64,000 nucleotides of DNA from Nematopogon swammerdamellus (GCA_946902875.1 OX336345.1:4247395-4311394); one strand, 5' to 3'; counted from the stretch's first letter, positions 19,079 through 29,442 are shown. Numbers and translations are program-made. Notes: generated from the letters alone by a model not told the origin.

Positions 19079-19215
19079 GATAAACCCTACCACCTAGTAA
19101 GGTAAGAAGGGAAGGGAGGGACCTACAGTTTTACGTGTAATCCGAACCACGGTTTGCCTCCAACACGGTTGAGCGGTCTCCCATTCAAGCACTGACCGCG
19201 CCCAGGTGTGCTTAC
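19079..19215 (-). mobile_element. S1 core and head, continuing after the chimera
   Basis: GGGATAAACCCTACCACCTA repeats the S1 core already present upstream, then runs through the usual minus-strand sequence to CACTGACCGCGCCCAGGTGT and stops before the A-box. Together with 18745-19078 it is an S1 with an internal duplication that inserts the S3 end. Confidence 0.75.
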
Positions 19216-19297
19216 TAAAAGACGTAAAAAGCATTTTTTTTTTTGTAGCTTTTAAGCGAAGTATTCGCGCGTTGATAATATATTATGCTTTATGTTC

Positions 19298-19313
19298 GAT
19301 CTGGTACACCCTG
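19298..19313 (-). mobile_element. Right terminal repeat of the CAGGGTGT element
   Basis: GATCTGGTACACCCTG followed by TA; 15 of 16 bases complement the left end at 14612-14627. Confidence 0.5.
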
Positions 19314-19315
19314 TA

Positions 19316-19687
19316 TAAACTTCGACACGACCCATAGATCTGAGGAACGGACCACCCAAAATAAAACGTAAATGTTTCTCAATCCGTTTAATGATGAAAC
19401 AGTAAAATTCTTTTAATTATTTCTGTCGGTCACGTGAAAGGCAGGATGTTTGTATCTGTTACTGGGCTATTAGGCTATTATTGAGTAATATCTATATTAA
19501 TTGGTTGCTCGTTAGGCGTGCTCTATAGAGGAATGCCTAATTGGATTGTGGGAAGTGATGTCGGCTTAATACTGATGTTGGAAATGGGTTTTAACTTGTG
19601 CCATAAATATGTAATAATGCATAGATTGTACGTTTTTAATAATGAACTATGTACATGCTATTTCTTCTAATAATAAGAAATAGCTTG
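19316..19687. other. Unique stretch
   Basis: No family or gene recognised. A small inverted pair (GCTATTTCTTCTAATAATAA / GAAATAGC) lies near 19658-19685. Confidence 0.4.
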
Positions 19688-19793
19688 AAATTAAGGGAAG
19701 CACTGACATGGCACCTAGTTCACCCGTGTTATGAGCTGACATCACGGATGTTGTAGGTGATGTAGCCAACCGTATCAGTATCCATAAAAATCA
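19688..19793 (+). mobile_element. S1 SINE tail
   Basis: AAGGGAAGCACTGACATGGC, CACGGATGTTGTAGGTGATG, then CGTATCAGTATCCATAAAAA. 5'-truncated retroposon end. Confidence 0.85.
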
Positions 19794-19985
19794 AAAATGT
19801 CTATGGAAATGGTCTTAATAAATACCTTCAAAAGTTTTAATTGCTTATTTATTTATTTTAAGTTAAATTTTACAATAATATCTAAGAACAATTTTTTTAT
19901 ATTATACATTTAGATAATTTTAACATTTTTTAAAGTCTTTGATTAATATCAGTGCTGTTTTTTACATTTGGTGTAGGTACTAAAT

Positions 19986-20235
19986 TTTTTTTTATTTAAT
20001 CCGATATGGATGGCTGCTTCGGCGGGGCCAAAGCACATGCTCCGACCAGCCAATATCACCTCCGAGAAGGTAGGTGCCATACCGGAGACTTCCCTGGATT
20101 GCTGGCTATACTGGACTAGAAGAGAACACAACCGAGGCTGCTAGGCGGCCATCTTACATCCTGTACGGTGGTACCAACTCAGTCGGCCACAATTTGAGCC
20201 TACCACCTAGTAAGGGAAGGGGCAAAGGAAGGGAC
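19986..20235 (-). mobile_element. S2 SINE, 3' two thirds
   Basis: T-run, AATCCGATATGGATGGCTG, GCCAATATCACCTCCGAG, GATTGCTGGCTATACTGG, the GGTGGTACCAAC and CTACCACCTAGTAAGG core blocks. It stops at GAAGGGACTCC, just before the tRNA-like head. Confidence 0.85.
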
Positions 20236-20282
20236 TCCGTTTATTTTCAAGATTTTAGCTGATCTTACTTCTTTCTATTCAG

Positions 20283-20430
20283 CTCCTATTCGACAAAGCC
20301 ACAAAAGCTAAGATGCACCGGAAAAGAGCAAGCCGCAGGGATCCACTTACGACATACAATGTCTGCCGCACTCTGCTCCAGGACAGACGATACGACCGTC
20401 CCGCGCGCCGCCTCCCGACCGACTACCCTC
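20283..20430 (+). CDS. Possible host exon, unidentified
   Basis: A pyrimidine-rich ACTTCTTTCTATTCAG acceptor precedes about 49 codons open in one frame: LLFDKATKAKMHRKRASRRD, then PLTTYNVCRTLLQDRRYDRP. Third positions are GC-rich, unlike the surrounding DNA, and the segment is not repeated here. It is cut off by a minus-strand LINE tail at about 20431, so it may be broken. I do not recognise the protein. It could also be a fragment of an unseen element. Confidence 0.25.
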
Positions 20431-20845
20431 AAAATTCAGATTCAGATTCAGATATTTATTTCGCCATAAAGAACACACAACAATAACAATATTTCATTGA
20501 GACATATGCATACTCAGTATGGTTCGTCATCATTTTTTATCATGTCCCGTTCAGTAGTGCAATCTATAAGGAAGAACCGGGTAAGAAACCTTACAGAGCT
20601 TTTTTTAAATATAACTTACATACTAAGTTTTCATTATGTTAAATATAACATACTATATCTAAGCAAAAAATTAAAAATATTAAGTCAAAATATACCCATT
20701 AAAAGAGATAAAATACAAAACATAAAGAACATAGGGTTCAGTCAGTCAGTTCAAGTCAGACAGTTCGCCTTTTGCAGGCGGATGAATGTTCTGACCAATT
20801 CGTCGCAGGTATGGAGATGGATGAAAACTTTACATAATTAAGACA
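20431..20845 (-). mobile_element. LINE 3' end with (TCTGAA)n tail
   Basis: On the minus strand it ends GGCGAAATAAATATCTGAAT with repeated CTGAAT units. The block GTTCTTTATGGCG...AAATA is shared with 30085-30230. The far end reads as a short C-terminal tail (CDELVRTFIRLQKANCLT) before a stop, suggesting the last codons of a LINE ORF2 and an AT-rich 3' UTR. Confidence 0.55.
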
Positions 20846-20857
20846 CTATATAAATTG

Positions 20858-21180
20858 CTTCCCTTATCCCTCCTACTCCTGTTCCCCTTCGCCAAACCCG
20901 CCATACTCTCGCGGAACACCCCTTTGTAGTGGACAGAAGAGTTCTTTGAACTGCACGATTCTCTAAATCGTGGTTGTATCGCACTGCAAAGGTGTGGAAC
21001 GGGCTTCCGGGGAATATCTTTCCCCACTCCTAAAATCCACGGATCTTCAATCGCGGTTAGCCTTCCTTCTTGTCAACCACATTAGTCCACCTCCAAGCCG
21101 GACTGGCACCTCCTCGGGGGTGAAATTTGCTGTGCCTGAGGCTTCAAACTCGGGCACAGCCACCTGGTTCGGAAGCAAAA
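20858..21180 (+). mobile_element. LINE-Z 3' end (RT C-terminus)
   Basis: The best of three copies (5870, 20858, 52605). With one frame change it reads ...RVLRTARFSKSWLYRTAKVW and NGLPGNIFP, the region after the RT of Jockey/CR1-group LINEs. It ends near GGCACAGCCACCTGG. 5'-truncated and non-functional. Confidence 0.7.
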
Positions 21181-21717
21181 AATTTAATTATTAGAATTAC
21201 GACGAGATAATTTTCAACGTAATATTAAAAATATTTCGAGCGACAATACTTTTTCCTGTGTTTCACATTTCCTATGGTAGAGTAAAAAAAATCTCAAACA
21301 TGATATCCTTAATCTTTTAAATGAAAATAAAAAAAATATTTATTGCACATTAAATAGCCTGTGGGCACAAAACTAAGTTTTCTTTACAAATTAGATAAAT
21401 AGAAGTTATTATATTTTTTATAATGAAGCCTTCTCCATGTTATGCCAGCTGAAAGAGCGTTTCTTGTATAACATTTACTGGACACACGTAAGTGAAAAGC
21501 GACTACAATGCTGGCGTCACTTGCCTGAACATTGTTCGGAAATTCTTTACAATGCGACGTCCGGCATACAGACCTACAATAGTACTAAAATTTAACAGTA
21601 ACATTTTTGGGAAAATCAAAATCTAGTGTGTCAGCCATTTTGTCGTACTTGTATGCTCGAGTAGGAATTTGAGAAAATATACAGTATGTTTTACGTTAAC
21701 CGGGTGGATTTCAAACG
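21181..21717. other. AT-rich unique stretch
   Basis: Nothing recognised. Confidence 0.4.
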
Positions 21718-21848
21718 TCCTGACCGGCCTGAAATGGTCCGCAAATCGCCTGGCACCTCACTGAGCGTGGCTTAGCGAGAAGAAGTGAATTTGGCTCTGT
21801 CGATTGCACCATTGGCACCTTGGCACAGTCACCCATGCTGGACTAATA
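21718..21848 (+). mobile_element. S4 SINE tail
   Basis: GTGAATTTGGCTCTGTCGAT, TGCACCATTGG and CAGTCACCCATGCTGG match 52985-53085 and 53450-53562, and are homologous to the S2 end (GAGGTGATATTGGCTGG ... CAGCCACCCATACCGG). Confidence 0.65.
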
Positions 21849-22114
21849 TATAAGGAATAAAAGGAGGGAGGAATATATTATGTTAGAATACTAGTAAACA
21901 CTGGGTGTTCTGGCGAAAAAAAAACGTACTGAAAACCAAGACAATAGTTATTTTTCTGTTACAAGTGGTTCAGTTTAAATTGTAACTTGGAAGTTCACTT
22001 CGAGACACATAAAATATCCTTGGAAGCTTGGCTCGCGGTAGAATCCGATTTAAACAAAAATATGATAACAAGCGATCGCTTCTCTTATATTATCTGTCTC
22101 TCGCCCGTCCATTC

Positions 22115-22295
22115 TATTCTTTCTTTGATACTGCTCAGCTCTAAAGCTATTTAGCGTGCTGGTATATAGCCATTAGTGAGCCTCAAGAACTACTCATTCC
22201 ATTGTGGTGCAAACCGTATAAAAATCTGTCCAGTGCTTCCGGAGTTTACCTCAAACATACATATAGACAGATGTGCCCTTTTATAAGAATATATA
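22115..22295. mobile_element. Helitron-related remnant
   Basis: AAGCTATTTAGCGTGCTGG and TATAGCCATTAGTGAG resemble CAGCTATTTAGCGTGATAG in the CTAG-ended element at 32910-33121. Ends are not preserved. Confidence 0.4.
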
Positions 22296-22445
22296 CTATG
22301 AAATCATTACAAGTGTTACACATTTTTCAAATTTAATCGAGGTTTAAAAAAGTTTCCCTACCCTAATCAATCCCTAACGAATTGAATACTCATTTTATAT
22401 TATGAAAGCTATCATTTTAATGCCCTGAAACGAATAGAATTCACA

Positions 22446-22814
22446 TCAATACTAATAATAAATCTGTAAGGGATGGTCATGGAGTGGGGTATGTTACTTT
22501 GTTTTATGAGATACCTACTGCGTTTGTAGACTATGATACCTACTAAAATTAAATTTACGATTTTAAGAAATATTTTCTGTATTCTGTTTCTCCATAACTC
22601 ATAGATCATGCGAATTTGATGAAACTTAGTACCAGCACATTTGATTATACTGGACACAGGATAGGCTAAATAAAATTCAGTTCCGGCTACGCAAAGATGT
22701 GGCTCTCATACAAACCGAATTGTTCCGCCCGCCGAGATGGTACGGTAGCGGGCTTACTTACTTTCTTCTTTTAAATATGAATTTCATGCGAGGGAAGCCG
22801 CGGGCAAAAGCTAT
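22446..22814 (+). mobile_element. HEL-B Helitron, near full length
   Basis: 5' end TCAATACTAATAATAAATCT after an A; 3' end GGAAGCCGCGGGCAAAAGCTAT, where the last bases should be CTAG. The interior (GATGTGGCTCTCATACAAAC, GACACAGGATAGGCTAAATA) matches 48738-49205 and the inverse of 55982-56369. Non-autonomous; it would depend on a RepHel protein from elsewhere. Confidence 0.75.
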
Positions 22815-23873
22815 ATAAAATAATCTCATAAATAAAACCTATAAACGATACGAACAAAGCATGCAACGACACCCGTGTGAATACAATTAGCATCCATAAA
22901 ATAGGTACTACACGTTTTACGACCAACAAAAGCAATTAATCAAATAAGAGCATGTAAATGATGAAATTGCATTTCAATAATTATTTGCAGCCGTTTTCCA
23001 TTGTAAAGCCGGCATTCGCAAACAGCGGCTCTGAAAAAGGCGAAAAAAGTGCGGCTTATAGAACACGGACAAATAATTTTAGGAATCGTTTGCTATGAAA
23101 CAATGCCGCGAAGGTTATTACGCGAACGAACGCGATGCGAATTCCGTCATGCCGCATGAGACTTTCATAATTAAACCCAGCCGCGCGAGTTACGGTCTCC
23201 CTGAGACGAATTAGTATCGTGTGGTGGTGGTGTGTTGATAATTAATGGTGTGTTGATAATTAAGTATTTTGCATAGAAGAAGACGCGGACACAACGCTTC
23301 GCGGCGGTAGTGTCGGCCGACCCGAGGTAGGCGGCCGTGAATCGCTGTTTAGAGACAACCGGCTCGCTCCCCTATTCAAATTTATCTAAATTGAACTAGT
23401 TCTTTGTCAATTAAATACTTGACTAAATTGTTCTCAAACTCAAAGATTAAAGTAGGTGGATAAAAACTTGCCAAGACGCGCCATTGAGTAGCAAAGAACA
23501 TACAACTTTTTTTTAAAGCAACTGAAGAACGTTATGCATAACAGGATATATGACTTAAGGAACTTCGAAAGAACTGGGTATCCAGTTAGATCTCACTTCT
23601 TTTATTAGCGAAGCCGTTATCTGAGTGCTTATCTTGCAAGATTTTTTATTGCGAACTTGGCTTTTTTCACATTTATGTTTTTGGTGGAATATAAAATATC
23701 AGAATTTAACAATAAGGGTGCTTAAATTTTGTGCAAAACATATACCCATTAACATAAAATTTATGTAAAAACTGCCTAGATGCAAGACGTAGTAATAATA
23801 AATGATTCTATAATATCATTGTTGTACTGAAAATAGATACATACTATGTACAATGTATTTAATCTGTATGAAA
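22815..23873. other. Unique region with GC-rich middle
   Basis: A GTGTTGATAATTAA motif is duplicated at 23232 and 23249, and a GC-rich patch (CGCGGCGGTAGTGTCGGCCG) lies near 23301. Possibly host non-coding DNA. No gene seen. Confidence 0.35.
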
Positions 23874-23973
23874 GTCTCTCCGGTATGGCACCTACCTTCT
23901 CGGAAGTGATATTGGCTGGTCAGAGCATTTGCTCCTCTGACTCAGCCACACATACCGAATTACATAAAAAAAA
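23874..23973 (+). mobile_element. S2 SINE tail
   Basis: CTCCGGTATGGCACCTACC, GTGATATTGGCTGGTCAGAG, CACACATACCGAATTACATA and A-run. Confidence 0.85.
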
Positions 23974-23974
23974 G

Positions 23975-24577
23975 TTAGTATGAATCACATTTGTAAATAT
24001 TTTCGAGATACAAATATTATTTTATTAATGCTACCATAAAATTTACCGCACGAACAGCAGCTCTGTCGTTGAAAGTTCGACGCAGCGAGCTCGTAACTAC
24101 GCGCTCAATCGAAAACCGCACATCACTAGACGCCGCATCACGTAGACAACTAGACTGCATTAATTGCCAAGTGGAAGTCTGTCCGTCCGTCGTCGCTCTG
24201 CGAACCATTCATGAAAATACTTTAATTATAGACCTGCCTCGGGTCGATTATCCAGTATGAGAAGGAATTTGCGGGCAAAGCTTTGTATCGACCGCCTATA
24301 TAGACTGCATATTGAGATGTTAATGATGTGATCAGTGAAGGATGACCAGGTCCATTATATGTCTTATGTGCATTTTATGGGTGCGGCCGTTTTATTCCGG
24401 TCTGCTGGTTGGTTGTCAATATTACAATAGACTTCACCTGCTTTAGAGATAAATATCTAGTTAGAATACTTAGATAGTATGGGTGAATGGATAAAAATGT
24501 GAAGTAAATAGAACAAATTGTGACTAGTTCGAGTGCAGTCTAACTGCCATATGAATGATCAATAATCAATACAGTTT
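23975..24577. other. Unique stretch with a 56-bp recurrent segment
   Basis: 24508-24563 repeats 2051-2106. Two overlapping opposite-strand open frames at 24017-24260 lack recognisable features. The rest shows nothing. Confidence 0.35.
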
Positions 24578-24836
24578 GTCAGCCTCGGTAGCTCAGTGGT
24601 GCGGTCGGTCGACTGTTGTTAAGCACACCTCGGCTCGGTCAGTACTCGGATGGGTGACCGCTCGACCGTTGGAGGCCGCACAGCAGCCTCGGCTGTTTTC
24701 TCTAGTCCAGTATAGTCAGCAATCTATGGAAATTTTCGGTATGGCACCTACCTTCTCGGAGGTGATATTGGCTGGTGCTGTGGCATGTGCTGTGGCTCCT
24801 CTGACTCAGCCATCCATATCGGATTATATTAAAAAA
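24578..24836 (+). mobile_element. S1-head/S2-tail chimeric SINE
   Basis: The first 102 bp (GTCAGCCTCGGTAGCTCAGT ... GACCGTTGGAGGC) are a clean S1 head with its A-box and 5S-like segment. At GGC the sequence switches to CGCACAGCAGCCTCGGCTG, an internal S2 position, and ends like S2 (CAGCCATCCATATCGG, A-run). The CORE between the two is skipped. This is a compact SINE of 259 bp with a pol III head and a retroposition tail. Confidence 0.9.
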
Positions 24837-25167
24837 TCCAGGTATAAATATATTCAGTCCGAGATTTTATACTAGTTGACAAAGAATAATTATTACTTAC
24901 ATTAAAATAACTTAAAGAAATATTAATAATTTGTATTAACAAAAACTAAAACTAACTAGATTGCTGTCAAACAATGTGTCCTATACAATATGCAACTGTA
25001 AATTATTTATTTATTTCCGTTTTGACTTATTTTCAAGATTTTTTCGAGGAGAAAGCATTTTTTCTACATCCTTAACTTTTAGTATGCATATTAAACTTCA
25101 AAGAGGAAACAAGAAAAAAAAATGTTTACGGATGCTTATACATTTTTACGACATTTCAACAACCTAG

Positions 25168-25384
25168 GCTCGGCTAGATCGGCTATAAGGTCCTACAAGA
25201 AAGATCTTAGCGTGCTGCATTCATTGCTGGAAGCTCTTTGGCTGGAAGTCGCATACAGAACTTTGGATCCTAGTCAACGCAGACTAGCTAACGAAGTCTT
25301 GACGCGAGCAGAAACGTCTAATTGCTGCGACAGCAAGATTGGCCGAATGTTGTCCTCGTGCAAGATTGCGTGCTGTGCTCGTAA
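25168..25384 (+). CDS. Possible host exon, unidentified
   Basis: After CAACCTAG (acceptor-like) one frame is open for about 71 codons: SARSAIRSYKKDLSVLHSLL, then EALWLEVAYRTLDPSQRRLA and a cysteine-containing end (NCCDSKIGRML, ACCAR). Composition looks coding, it is single-copy in the window, and it is cut at 25385 by a MITE-G end. No family recognised. Confidence 0.28.
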
Positions 25385-25768
25385 TTTTTTAGGGTGCCGT
25401 ATCCGTCGTACGGGACCCTATTACTAAGCCTACGCCGTCTGTCTGTCTGCCCGTCGTCTGTCCGAGGGCTGTATCTCTTGAACCGTAATAGGTAGCATGT
25501 TGAAATTTTTACAGAATATGTGTTATTATGGCCGATATAACAACAAATAAAAATAATAAAAAGTAAAAAATTCGCGGGGTCCCCATATAAGAAACTAAAA
25601 AGTGTATGCGCGCCATCTACCGAAAAGAGTATGAAGCATTTTAACTAATTAATTTGAACTAATATGAAGCATTTTATAAAACACGCCATAGTGGCGCTGA
25701 CCATGACATGGCGATACGGAGCCCTCGGTGCGCGAGTTCGACTCGCACTTGGCCGGGGTTTTTTTTAC
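25385..25768 (+). mobile_element. MITE-G element
   Basis: TTTAGGGTGCCGTATCCG, CCTATTACTAAGCCTACGCC, a (GTCY)n tract, GTATCTCTTGAACCGTAATA, CAACAAATAAAAATAATAAA, GTGCGCGAGTTCGACTCGC and ACTTGGCCGGGGTTTT. It matches the description of lepidopteran MITEs with hitch-hiking (GTCY)n microsatellites. No coding. Confidence 0.8.
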
Positions 25769-25882
25769 TAGACAACGACTGATCTAAAAGGAATCTTATG
25801 TTGTGTTCATTTCATCTTCCCTAAAAATATTAATTTAATTTCTCCAACCAATACTTACTTCGCACATTACTCTCACCTGCAG

Positions 25883-25961
25883 ACGACGTTCAAAATCCGC
25901 ACTGACATCAAAGTGACACTCCGCCTCCAGGAAGTCTACACCCTTCTGGCAATAGCGAGGA
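25883..25961 (+). CDS. Possible host exon, unidentified
   Basis: ACTCTCACCTGCAG is a good acceptor, followed by TTFKIRTDIKVTLRLQEVYT and LLAIARSMQ in one frame. A GT donor near 25960 is weak. Same strand as the other exon candidates. Function unknown. Confidence 0.25.
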
Positions 25962-26067
25962 GTATGCAGTGTACACTGAGAAAAATAATGTGTAAATTTA
26001 AACTACTATTTTGTTATTATGTTTTTATTTTTTTATATGTTAGTACTAAGCATGTACTCGTTTTTTA

Positions 26068-26226
26068 TATTTCTTCATTAGATAAATGCAAAGCCGAAAA
26101 TAAAGAACGTCCCGACCAGAATTGGTAACGCGCTGGCGGCTCAAGCCGGATTTCCTGGTTCGAACACTGGTCGGGAGGTATTTATTCTCTTCATTTTCGG
26201 CTTTGCATTTATCTAATGAAGAAATA
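26068..26226. mobile_element. Hairpin element with tRNA-like loop
   Basis: A perfect 34-bp inverted repeat (TATTTCTTCATTAGATAAAT ... at 26068; complement ending 26226) surrounds a second perfect stem TCCCGACCAG (26110-26119) / CTGGTCGGGA (26167-26176). The 47-nt loop carries GGTAACGCGCTGG (D-arm-like) and GGTTCGAAC (B-box-like). It looks like a MITE that captured, or evolved from, a tRNA-derived sequence. Confidence 0.7.
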
Positions 26227-26605
26227 CAGTTTCATTAAGCGTTACTTTGAAAAAAAAATTGGTTGTCTGTAAAGTTGGTTTACGGACGATAGTTTTACGT
26301 GATGATGTCATAAAGTAAATCAGTTCCGGCGGATATTTACCATGTAAAATTAATTTAAGTACATGATAAAGATGTGATAATAACTAATAAAAATATGAGA
26401 AAATAACGACTATTAATTTTTGTTTAATTTATATATGAAAAACCTACATAACGCCATCTACATGTTCAACGTTGCAACAATTACCTAACTGCTAAATCAA
26501 GTATACAGCTGGCTGAAGTATTTAATTTAATATTGACGCTAGATGTGGACGCTTGATGTCGCTCCATGAAATTCACATACATACTGTTGAGAAAATTTGC
26601 AGCGA

Positions 26606-26690
26606 TAAGTACACGGTCGATAGCCTGCGTGGATAACACGTCTGGTCAGTGATGGTGGCAGGGACCGCGGGTTCGAGCCTCGAGGCTCGC
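26606..26690 (+). mobile_element. Possible tRNA-derived SINE head
   Basis: GATAGCCTGCGTGGATAAC (A-box-like) and GCGGGTTCGAGCCTCG (B-box) about 45 bp apart. No cloverleaf acceptor stem is visible, so it is not a functional tRNA. Confidence 0.3.
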
Positions 26691-26736
26691 AAAAGACGGA
26701 GAAATATATTTTGTATTTTCTACTATTGTATTTGCC

Positions 26737-26799
26737 TCTCTATCGCGCTCTCGCTTGCACACACAGGTCTCTATCGCGCTCTCGCTTGCACACACAGGT
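26737..26799. repeat. 31-bp tandem duplication
   Basis: CTCTATCGCGCTCTCGCTTG followed by CACACACAGG occurs twice in a row without differences. Confidence 0.85.
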
Positions 26800-26951
26800 T
26801 TAGATGGAACGTTACACTTCTTCGTGCGTGCAGCCGGTGTTCATCAATTTATAAGACGTGACATCATCACGCCAAAAATTCGACATTTAGTCGCTTAGAC
26901 CAGCCAAAACACGTATCTGCACAATATTACGATTTACGATGTACTAATTTT

Positions 26952-27129
26952 AAAAGAGTGTGATCGACAGACATGACGAATTTTAGTATAGAACTTCGAT
27001 TATATTTTCATACAGATTCTGCCATTTACTCGAAAAAGTTCCAAATATTTTTGTTTAGGCAGAAGTAAATGTATTAAAATTTCTATATGAAAATACGGCA
27101 ATCATTATATCAATCGATCACACTCTTTT
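26952..27129. mobile_element. 178-bp MITE
   Basis: AAAAGAGTGTGATCGA at the left and TCGATCACACTCTTTT at the right are exact complements (16 bp). Interior AT-rich and non-coding. The target duplication is unclear. Confidence 0.75.
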
Positions 27130-27345
27130 CAAAGTGTTACTTAGTAAATAATGCGGATTATCGCAATTTATTCGCAGATATGTGGTTTTGGCTAGTCACG
27201 GCATCTTGTAGTTTTATTTGTCACAAGTTATGCAAACTGTGAGAAATACATATGTGTGAATTTATCATAAAATAATAATAAAAATGTTTTACTGATAATA
27301 CCTTTTAATACATTACCTAGGTAGATTAAATTAATTTTGTTTATT

Positions 27346-27691
27346 GTACCGTGTGGGGCCGGTACTTAAAAAGAATAACCCCACTGCATCTCTCCCCGTG
27401 CATGTCGTAAAAGGCGACTAAGGGATAAGGACAAGATGCCGTGCTAAAGGGCGACAGGCTCGCCACCTCTCACCTTGGCACGGTACTTCCACCGAGTCAT
27501 GCAGCAGGTGGGTCTTCGTGCATTACTTGCTGCTTGGTCGACTGAATCTTGCTCGAATACTTTGCGAAACGTGGTGGTCGGTGTTGTGCTGTAATTTACC
27601 AGAGTTCTTGCAGCACAACATCGATTACTCTGCTTACCCCGATTGTCGGGATTCAGCGTGTGTGATATGTATGTATGTATGTTTATTGTCA
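27346..27691 (+). mobile_element. S3 repeat, full length
   Basis: The best S3 copy in the window: GTGTGGGGCCGGTACTTAAA, CATCTCTCCCCGTGCATGTC, GATAAGGACAAGATGCCGTG, CACCTTGGCACGGTACTTCC, CATTACTTGCTGCTTGG, GTGTTGTGCTGTAATTTACC, TTCAGCGTGTGTGATATG, then (TATG)n. I see no pol III boxes, so calling it a SINE would be unsafe. Confidence 0.9.
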
Positions 27692-28149
27692 CAAATAACA
27701 AAGTACTATATTAAGATAATCAAATTAGTGTACATAGAAGTTCATCAAACAATGAAATTTAAATTATTGAATAAACTAAAACTACCCATCAAATATAATT
27801 TACCTACAAATATAACTAATTATAAATTAATACATTACTAGTTAGTTACTATAAAATCTGAGTTCGACTCTGACACCATAACGTGCCCGACAAAATTTGA
27901 ACATCTAGTATTTGTAAGTGTGCATAAAAAGCGAACTGTTGAAAATATATTTCTCAGTGTACGCCTTAGCCGAAGAACATAAACTGAAATAGAGCTGCGA
28001 TCGCTAAATTTAACATACTATATTTACTTCGTCTTCAGTAAAATCTATAAATGCACACAATTTGCATCAGACGGCTTGTCAGACGCGTATTAATAAAATA
28101 CTGATTCTGCAAGTGTGTCAGATATACCTACAGGTGAGTTTAAAAATAC
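27692..28149. other. AT-rich unique stretch
   Basis: Nothing recognised. Confidence 0.4.
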
Positions 28150-28620
28150 CGCTAACAGTGAAGGGTTTTAATTTTATACCTAAAACTAAGCAACCCGATG
28201 AAAAAAACTCCGAGTTTACCGGTTCTGTAGAGGAAAGATCTGCAGAATCGATTAGTACGCATCCGCAGTAAGTCCAGCGTATAGGGATGCAATCCCTGCC
28301 CAGTGCGTGTGGTGCGGAGGTGGAAAGGGGACGGCAGGCACGCGTTAAACAGCTCCTCCGAGCACTCCCCATGGAATAAGCGATAGAAAATACTCAGGTA
28401 GCCGACATCCCTACGGTGTTGCAGTGGTTCTAGATCGCGGGACAGTTCGGGGTCACCCACGGCTCGACGCTGGATCGAGTCCAAAGGCGCAAGCTGGTAT
28501 TTGGCAGAACCATCCCACAGATGGGAGCAGTACTCCAAGCAGGACCTGATCTGCGATTTATACAAAAGCAGTTTATAAGCAGTAGAAATTTAGTTATACC
28601 ACCTTCCAACTTTTTATCAG
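28150..28620 (-). mobile_element. LINE-J 3' end (RT C-terminus)
   Basis: On the minus strand about 100 codons read RSCLEYCSHLWDG, LDSIQRRA, RRDVGYLSIFYRLFHGECSE and TNRFCRSFL, the region that follows the RT in Jockey/CR1-group LINEs. The usual LWNALP segment is missing and the frame runs into unrelated DNA, so the copy is broken at its 3' side. Confidence 0.75.
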
Positions 28621-28669
28621 CTTAAGGAATGTATGCCTTGTCTATTCCTTTCAAATTCTTTATGCTCAG

Positions 28670-28852
28670 TCTGAAAGAGCCCTCATGTCTCGCATTAAGA
28701 GTGTCAACACGACCTCAAACGCCTGATGATCTGCGATTCGTAAATGCTCAAATATTGATCACTCCCCTCCGTAATCAGCGAGTAATTGAATACTTGATCT
28801 GGAGAACGTTGTCGTGTGTGGAATTCAGAGTGGGGGAATCCCTTCTAGTTCG
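28670..28852 (+). CDS. Possible host exon, unidentified
   Basis: Bounded by TTCTTTATGCTCAG and G|GTAGGT, both near consensus. The 183 bp (61 codons, phase-symmetric) stay open in one frame: KEPSCLALRVSTRPQTPDDL, then RFVNAQILITPLRNQRVIEY. Not repeated here, no known domain seen. A chance open frame is possible. Confidence 0.28.
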
Positions 28853-29442
28853 GTAGGTTTAGTGCTAAATGTAATACAGTCGCCTGCTGAATTATTTGGA
28901 GGAGCACCGAAGAAAGAGATTATTGCCTCTCGCACACACACACACACGCCTAAACACATTTATATAAATTTATTAGTTAGTAGGATGCGTAATACAATAA
29001 GTGTTTATAGCTAGAGAAAAGTGTTATTTTTAGAGTAAGAATTATGTATAACTGTCAAAATGAAATCAAGAAATTTTTATTTAAATACGTCCGACGCGCC
29101 GGGGCGTCGCGGCGGGGCGGCGACAACGAGTGCTCCATACATACGTACCTACGCATGCTCTCCGACTTCCAAACATGCGCGTTAAATGTGTTTCAAGGCC
29201 TTAGTTCAATCGCCGCGTGCGTAGCACAGATAATGTGCGAAGTTACGTAGGTAGATAGCTACCTACCCAACGCGCGTTCCTTATGAATTCAAACTTTAAT
29301 AAACTTTCACAATTATTATATCGGTAATTATTAGAAACAGAAACATAGTTTCTTAGCAAAATGTGTTCAATGTATTTGGGAGAGTCTGTTAGTATTTTTT
29401 TATTATAAAATAAATTATAAAAATATTACCCCCCTTTTTTAT

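Noticed and set aside
20497..20841. A 114-codon plus-strand open frame
   Set aside because: It is antisense to an AT-rich LINE 3' UTR and has no recognisable domain.
26606..26690. A functional tRNA gene
   Set aside because: B-box is good but no acceptor or anticodon stem can be drawn.
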